Assembly: GCF_003046185.1 (NCBI RefSeq) | Contig: NZ_PZZL01000001.1 | Location: 1 to 64,000 of the forward strand | Source of the DNA: Phreatobacter oligotrophus | Lineage (GTDB): Bacteria > Pseudomonadota > Alphaproteobacteria > Rhizobiales > Phreatobacteraceae | Reading direction: 5' to 3' | Length of the DNA: 64,000 bases | Part shown: piece by piece, positions 59,748 through 64,000 of the stretch | How the letters are laid out: every line of letters begins with the position of its first letter | Numbering within the stretch: the first letter of the stretch is position 1 | Made by a program: the position numbers and the translations under genes | Notes under the pieces: model-generated | Database searches by the model: none | What the model was told of the DNA's origin: nothing | What the model saw: only the letters and a program-made list of their open reading frames with translations

Positions 59748-60725
59748 TCAGATGGTCGAGCGCCACTGGGCGAGGCCGAAGCGATAGCCATCGCCCTGCT
59801 TCGACACGCGACCCACCGCCGGGAAGGGGAAGTGGTAGCCGACGATCGGCATCCGCTCGGAGGCTGCCATGTCGTAGGTGCGCCGACGCGTCGCTTCCGC
59901 CGTCGCGCCGTCCATGTCGAACATGGAATGCCAGCCCGGCCGCTCCACGAAGAGCGAGGGAATGCCCGACACGTCGCCCTGGATGAGCGCCTTGGCGGAG
60001 CCCGAGGTCACCACGAAGGAGGTGTGGCCCGGCGTGTGCCCGGGGGTGGCGATGGACTGGATGCCAGGGACGACCTCGCCACCGGGCGTGATGCGCCGGA
60101 CGCTCGCCGCATTGGGCCCGAAGACGCGGCGCGCCAGGGCGAAATTGGCACGCTGCCCCTCGGGCGCTTGGCCCATGCGCGTGTCATCCATCCAGAAGGC
60201 CCACTCGGCTTCCGGCACGATGATCTCGGCATTGGGATAGGTCAGCGTGCCGTCCTTCTTGCGGATGCCGTTGATGTGGTCGGGATGGAAATGCGTGACG
60301 AGCACCGCATTGATCGAGGCCGGGTCGATGCCGGCGGCGCGCATGTTGGCGGCGAGCTGGCCGGTGGTCGGCGGGCCGTTGTCGGCAAAGCCCGAGTCGA
60401 TGATGTACCGGCGCGCGCCGATGGTCACGACGGCGATATTGTAGGGATTCTCCATCGCCTCCGGATCGACGAAATGGGTGCGCAGCTGCTCCTCGACCTC
60501 GGGCTGGGCAGCGTTGCGCACCAGGCCCTGGGCGCGGCGGCCGACGAAGCCGTCATGGAGAACCGTGATCTCGGCGTCGCCCACCTTGATCCGGTAGAAG
60601 CCCGGCTGCTGGCGCGTGCCGTCTGCGGCGGGGGCAGCCGTCTGGGCCTCGACCGGACCGGCGACGATGCTGGCGCCGAGGCCGGCGGAGGCTGCGAGAA
60701 CGGTGCGGCGGGATGTGTCTGTCAT
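59748..60725 (-). CDS. Metallo-beta-lactamase-fold hydrolase, exported
   Basis: ATG 60725 follows CGAGGAGGC. The signal is SRRTVLAASAGLGASIVAGPVEAQ (Tat-like). The metal site is THFHPDHINGI (HxHxDH), with further ligands in ATPGHTPGHTSFVV and LIQGDVSGIP (Asp). A final His lies in MPIVGYHFPFP. The 325-residue protein belongs to the broad MBL-fold group that includes AHL lactonases and other ester or lactone hydrolases (INGIRKKDGTLTYPNAEIIVPEAEWAFW). Substrate unknown; periplasmic location is inferred from the signal. Confidence 0.85.
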   Translation of the reverse strand: MTDTSRRTVLAASAGLGASIVAGPVEAQTAAPAADGTRQQPGFYRIKVGDAEITVLHDGFVGRRAQGLVRNAAQPEVEEQLRTHFVDPEAMENPYNIAVVTIGARRYIIDSGFADNGPPTTGQLAANMRAAGIDPASINAVLVTHFHPDHINGIRKKDGTLTYPNAEIIVPEAEWAFWMDDTRMGQAPEGQRANFALARRVFGPNAASVRRITPGGEVVPGIQSIATPGHTPGHTSFVVTSGSAKALIQGDVSGIPSLFVERPGWHSMFDMDGATAEATRRRTYDMAASERMPIVGYHFPFPAVGRVSKQGDGYRFGLAQWRSTI

Positions 60726-60827
60726 CGGAGCCTCCTCGAGGGTTTCGTTATCTGCGCCGGGAAGTCCATGACGTTTGGGAACCCGACGCAATGCACATGG
60801 AGTTGATGCGTGTCTTGACCAGAGGTC

Positions 60828-61799
60828 TCATTCCAGCCGGATATTGGCGGAGCGGATCACCGGCCCCCAGGTCGCCGTCTCGCTGGCGAGGAAGGCCCGG
60901 AAGGCCTCCGGCGAGGAGCCGACAGGTGTTGCGCCGAGCTGCTGCAGCCGTGCCGTCGCCTCGGGCGAGCGGATGGCCTCGGTGAGATCGCGCGACAGGC
61001 GCTCGACCATCTCGGGCGCGAGGCTCCCCGGCGCCACCACACCCCACCAGACGCCGGTGTCGAAACCGGCATAGCCCTGCTCGGCCATGGTGGGCACGTC
61101 CGGCAGGATGGCCGACCGCGCCGCGGTGGTCACCGCCAGCGGGCGGACCTTGCCGGCCCGGGCGAGCTCGATCACCTCCAGCAGCGGGTTGATGCTCATC
61201 GGCAGGCCGCCGGTCATCACCGTCTGCAGCGCCTGCGAGCCCGAGCGGTGGGGCACGGCCACAAGCTTCGCCCCCGTCACCTGCGAGGCCAGCACACCGG
61301 CGAGATGGGCTGAGGTACCGAATCCCGAGACGCCGAAGACGATGCCGTCGGGCTTGGCCTTGGCCGCCTCGAAGAAGGCCTTGGCGTCCCGCGCGGTCTC
61401 GCCCGGCGGCACCGAGATCACCAGCGGCGAGGCGCCGATCTGGGTGATCGGCGTGAAGTCGCGGTCGGTGTCGTAGGGCAGCTTCTCGTGGAAGAACGGG
61501 TTCAGCGGATGGCCGTTCGCCACCACCATCAGCGTGTGGCCATCGGGCGCAGCGCGCACCAGCGCCTGCGAGGCGACGATGCCGCCGGCGCCGGGGCGGT
61601 TCTCGATGACGGGCTGCTGCCCCCAGCGCTGGGCGAGGCGGTCGGCGATGGTCCTTGCCACGATGTCGACGGCACCGCCCGCCGCGAAGGGGACGATGAT
61701 CGTCACGGGACGGGCGGGGAAGGTCTGCGCCCGCGCCGGCAAGGCGGAGGCGGCGAGGGCCGAGGCGAGGAGGGTGGTGAAACGGCGGCGATCGGTCAT
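60828..61799 (-). CDS. Tripartite tricarboxylate transporter receptor (Bug/TctC family)
   Basis: The 323-residue protein starts MTDRRRFTTLLASALAASALPARAQ and has FPARPVTIIVPFAAGGAVDIVARTIADRLAQRWGQQPVIENRPGAGGIVASQALVRAAPDGHTLMVVANGHPLNPF, LVAVPHRSGSQALQTVMTGGLPM and ILPDVPTMAEQGYAGFDTGVWWGVVAPGSLAPEMVERL. Its ATG overlaps the stop of the dioxygenase gene upstream by 4 bp, so the two are co-translated and likely share a pathway. Confidence 0.9.
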   Translation of the reverse strand: MTDRRRFTTLLASALAASALPARAQTFPARPVTIIVPFAAGGAVDIVARTIADRLAQRWGQQPVIENRPGAGGIVASQALVRAAPDGHTLMVVANGHPLNPFFHEKLPYDTDRDFTPITQIGASPLVISVPPGETARDAKAFFEAAKAKPDGIVFGVSGFGTSAHLAGVLASQVTGAKLVAVPHRSGSQALQTVMTGGLPMSINPLLEVIELARAGKVRPLAVTTAARSAILPDVPTMAEQGYAGFDTGVWWGVVAPGSLAPEMVERLSRDLTEAIRSPEATARLQQLGATPVGSSPEAFRAFLASETATWGPVIRSANIRLE

Positions 61800-62764
61800 G
61801 GCGGGGTCCCGCGGGTGTGGAAGCTCTCGACGGTCTTCAGGCCCCAGGCCTGGCCCTTCTTGCGCTCCGTCTCGGTCCAGATGACCGGCTCCCAGTCGGG
61901 ATCGAGCATCAGGCGCGCGCCGGTATTGGCCACCTCGACGCGGTTGCCGCCGGGCTCTTCGAGATAGAGGAAGAATGTCTGCTGCACCGCGTGCTTGTGC
62001 GGGCCGGTTTCGATCGGAACGCCCGCCTCCAGCGCGATGTCGGCGGCGCGCAAGATCTCCTCGCGGCTGTCGATGGCATAGGTCACGTGGTGGAAGCGGC
62101 CGCGACGGCCCGAATGGTCGCGGGTGAAGGCGATGTCGTAGGTCTTGTTCGTCGCCGTCATCCAGGCCCCGCCCCAGATGCCGGAATCGAGCACGATGGC
62201 CTCGGTCAGTCGCATGCCGAGCTGGTCGCGCAGGAAGTCGCGGGTCGGCTCGACCTCCGAGCAGAGAAGGTTCAGGTGATCGAGCCGGCGCACCGACATG
62301 CCCCGCGCGGGGAAGCGCTGGGCCTGGTTCTTCAGGGCGGGCTTCAGGGCGTCGGGCGCTTGGTATTTCCGCGTCTCGAAATAGATCTCGAAGACATGGC
62401 CGTCCGGACCGTGGGCGCGGTAGGAGGGCCCGTGGCCCATGTCGCCGTCCGTCCAGCCGATGCCGTGGCCAGAGGCCTCCAGCACGGCCACGCGCCGCGC
62501 CAGCGCCTCGCGGCTCCAGGTGCGGAAGGCGACATGGGCAAGGCCGGGGAGGGGGGCTTCGGTGAGCTTCAGCGAGGCGAATTCATAGTCGTCCCAGCCG
62601 CGCAGATAGACCGATTGGCCCTCGCGTCCCGCTTCCGTCATGCCGAACACGTCAGTGAAGAAGGCAAGGCTCGCCTCTATGCGGGGCGTGAGCATCTCGA
62701 CATGGCCGAGATGGGCGAGATCCCGTGGTGTTTCCGGGGATCCTGACATGCTGTGACCCGACAT
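61796..62764 (-). CDS. Extradiol dioxygenase, catechol 2,3-dioxygenase-like (VOC superfamily)
   Basis: ATG 62764 follows AGGGTGAGGGA. The 322-residue protein has two VOC domains. The first (LAHLGHVEMLTPRIEASLAFFTDVFGMTEAGREGQSVYLRGWDDYEFASLKLTEAPLPGLAHVAFRTWS) is structural; the second carries the iron ligands: His in SVRRLDHLNLLCSEVE, His in GRFHHVTYAIDS and Glu in PGGNRVEVANTG. This matches XylE-type type-I extradiol dioxygenases, including the ending LDPDWEPVIWTETERKKGQAWG. It should cleave a catecholic ring next to the two hydroxyls. It is not related to LigAB or gallate dioxygenase. Confidence 0.88.
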   Translation of the reverse strand: MSGHSMSGSPETPRDLAHLGHVEMLTPRIEASLAFFTDVFGMTEAGREGQSVYLRGWDDYEFASLKLTEAPLPGLAHVAFRTWSREALARRVAVLEASGHGIGWTDGDMGHGPSYRAHGPDGHVFEIYFETRKYQAPDALKPALKNQAQRFPARGMSVRRLDHLNLLCSEVEPTRDFLRDQLGMRLTEAIVLDSGIWGGAWMTATNKTYDIAFTRDHSGRRGRFHHVTYAIDSREEILRAADIALEAGVPIETGPHKHAVQQTFFLYLEEPGGNRVEVANTGARLMLDPDWEPVIWTETERKKGQAWGLKTVESFHTRGTPP

Positions 62765-62960
62765 TCCCTCACCCTGCCTCGTCCGGCCGCCCTCTGCGCG
62801 CGCCATATCCCCGTGCCGGACTGCGCCGGCCAGGGTGGCGCATGTCGCCATGGCGACGCCTTGCAGGCAAAGGAAAGCTCCGGCCTCTTTGCTGAACCCG
62901 GTGCATCAATCGCGGGCGGGAAGGCGGAGCGATGCGTCCCGCTCACGCCGTCACCGGCGA

Positions 62961-64000
62961 TCATCCACTGGTGGAGGCACGCGCGGTGAAACCATTGGCG
63001 CCTGGCGGCGAGCCTGCATGCAGAAAGGCCTGACGGGCCAGTTCCTCCGCCAGCGGCTTGTGCACCGCCCGCCGTCCCTCGCCATCCGCCGGGCCGAACA
63101 GGCCGGTCAGGCACAGTCGGTCGTCATCCCATCCAGGATAATCGATGACCGGATAGAGGCAGATGCCAAGGACCGGCACGCCCGCATCCATGGCGACCCG
63201 CACCTCGTCCCCGACATAGTGGAGCCAGGCGGCCCTCGCGCTGCCCTCGGCGCCTGTTTCGGCCACCAGTAGCGGCCGCCCGTAGCGCTCATGCGCCTCC
63301 TGCAACATCTCCGAGAAGGGCCGGTAGCCGTGATGGCCGAGCGGCAGGGTGGAGCCGCGGTGCAGCCACTGGTTCCGCGGATAGAAATTGAGCCCGACCA
63401 TGTCGACATGGTCGTCGCGGCCGCCGAGGTCCGGCGCCACCCGTCCGATGAGCATGTCCAGCGCCTCGTACTGCGCCAGCCGGTAGGCCTCCGCCGCGGC
63501 GCGCACCGCCGCGCTGCGGGAATAGCTGTGGATGTGGATGGCAGGCTCCGCGCTGATGAAGCGGCTCGCCGGCGCCACGGCCCGGACCGCATCGATCGCG
63601 GCGATGGCCGCCCGCACCAGCTGCCGCTTCAGCTCCTGCCCGCGGCCCCGTGTCGCCGGGTTGATGGCAGCGACATCGCCGCCGCCCCAGGCGAAAAACG
63701 ATATCTCGTTGATCGGGCAGAGGATCGGCGGTTCGCCGGTCTCTGCGACCAGCACGCGCGCTGCGGCCGCGGCGAAGGCAGCGAAGCGCTCGACGAAGGC
63801 CGCCGACCAGATGTCGACGTCATCGGGCCAGCCGAAATGGCAGAGGTCCCAGGTGACCTGCACGCCGTTCCGCCGGGCGGCGCGGATGATCGGCAGCACG
63901 CTGGACCAGTCGTAGCGGCCCGGAGAGCGTTCGATCAGGTGCCAGCGGAAGCCATCGCGCGCCGAGCGCAGGCCATGCGCGGCGACGGCCTGGTAGTCCT
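62961..64000 (-). CDS. Clan GH-A glycosidase (GH1-like), N-terminus outside the window
   Basis: The frame is open to the right edge; about 346 residues are visible. It has GLRSARDGFRWHLIERSPGRYDWSSVLPIIRAARRNGVQVTWDLCHFGWPDDVDIW, the acid/base segment PILCPINEISFFAWGGG (Asn-Glu) and the nucleophile segment PLLVAETGAEGS (Glu). This layout, with the glutamates on barrel strands 4 and 7, is that of retaining beta-glycosidases such as GH1. The C-terminal end is short and ends shortly after CLYPVIDYPGWDDDRLCLTGLFG. Substrate unknown. A 196-bp gap with no visible feature separates it from the dioxygenase gene. Confidence 0.72.
   Translation of the reverse strand, partial: DYQAVAAHGLRSARDGFRWHLIERSPGRYDWSSVLPIIRAARRNGVQVTWDLCHFGWPDDVDIWSAAFVERFAAFAAAAARVLVAETGEPPILCPINEISFFAWGGGDVAAINPATRGRGQELKRQLVRAAIAAIDAVRAVAPASRFISAEPAIHIHSYSRSAAVRAAAEAYRLAQYEALDMLIGRVAPDLGGRDDHVDMVGLNFYPRNQWLHRGSTLPLGHHGYRPFSEMLQEAHERYGRPLLVAETGAEGSARAAWLHYVGDEVRVAMDAGVPVLGICLYPVIDYPGWDDDRLCLTGLFGPADGEGRRAVHKPLAEELARQAFLHAGSPPGANGFTARASTSG

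Overview
The window is high-GC, densely coded DNA from an alphaproteobacterium, most likely of the Hyphomicrobiales (Rhizobiales). The evidence is a rhizobial-style two-barrel carbohydrate porin, a SAM-II-type riboswitch ahead of metNIQ, many orphan tripartite-tricarboxylate ('Bug') binding proteins, and TRAP and ABC uptake systems linked to oxidoreductases. No rRNA, tRNA, CRISPR array, IS element or phage gene was seen. The content fits a chromosomal nutrient-uptake and catabolism region.

Layout. 1-4.6 kb: outer-membrane proteins (a truncated GT39-like membrane protein, a fused porin with a 3'-terminal frameshift, and two tandem hypothetical barrel proteins behind a Fur-like palindrome). 4.8-7.8 kb: a complete TRAP transporter. 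7.8-14.6 kb: a peptide-type ABC transporter without ATPase genes, in one operon with an FAD amine/amino-acid oxidase and a hydroxypyruvate-reductase-type enzyme, opposite an XRE-cupin regulator. 14.6-18.1 kb: ABC-F protein, PxpA-like protein and a Bug protein. 18.1-20.6 kb: LysE exporter, SemiSWEET, a small hydrophilic protein and a photolyase-like flavoprotein with unusual domain order. 20.7-22.8 kb: TRAP permeases without a binding protein. 22.9-25.2 kb: KdpD/KdpE-like two-component pair, followed by a strong terminator.

25.4-30.0 kb: polar amino-acid ABC operon that also encodes a class-IV aminotransferase-like protein lacking the PLP lysine and a GntR/FCD repressor; a perfect palindrome lies in the promoter. 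30.1-33.4 kb: methionine importer metNIQ behind a promoter, a SAM-II riboswitch, a long inverted repeat and small ORFs. 33.6-36.4 kb: Lrp regulator, ornithine-cyclodeaminase family protein and a Bug protein. 36.6-39.3 kb: chemoreceptor and a TIM-barrel isomerase. 39.5-46.6 kb: complete dipeptide-type ABC operon with two tandem binding proteins separated by an intrinsic terminator.

46.6-58.7 kb is the most coherent part. Ten close-packed minus-strand genes (galB, galC, a branched-chain-type ABC transporter, a MetE-like methyltransferase, ligI and a Bug protein), with divergent galD, a DUF1932 dehydrogenase and a LysR regulator, encode the lower protocatechuate/gallate 4,5-cleavage route: PDC to oxalomesaconate to CHA to pyruvate plus oxaloacetate, coupled to its own importer. 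TTGATG/CATCAA boxes fill the galB-galD intergenic region. 58.7-64 kb: two more Bug proteins, a metallo-beta-lactamase-fold hydrolase, a catechol-2,3-dioxygenase-like enzyme and a truncated clan GH-A glycosidase.
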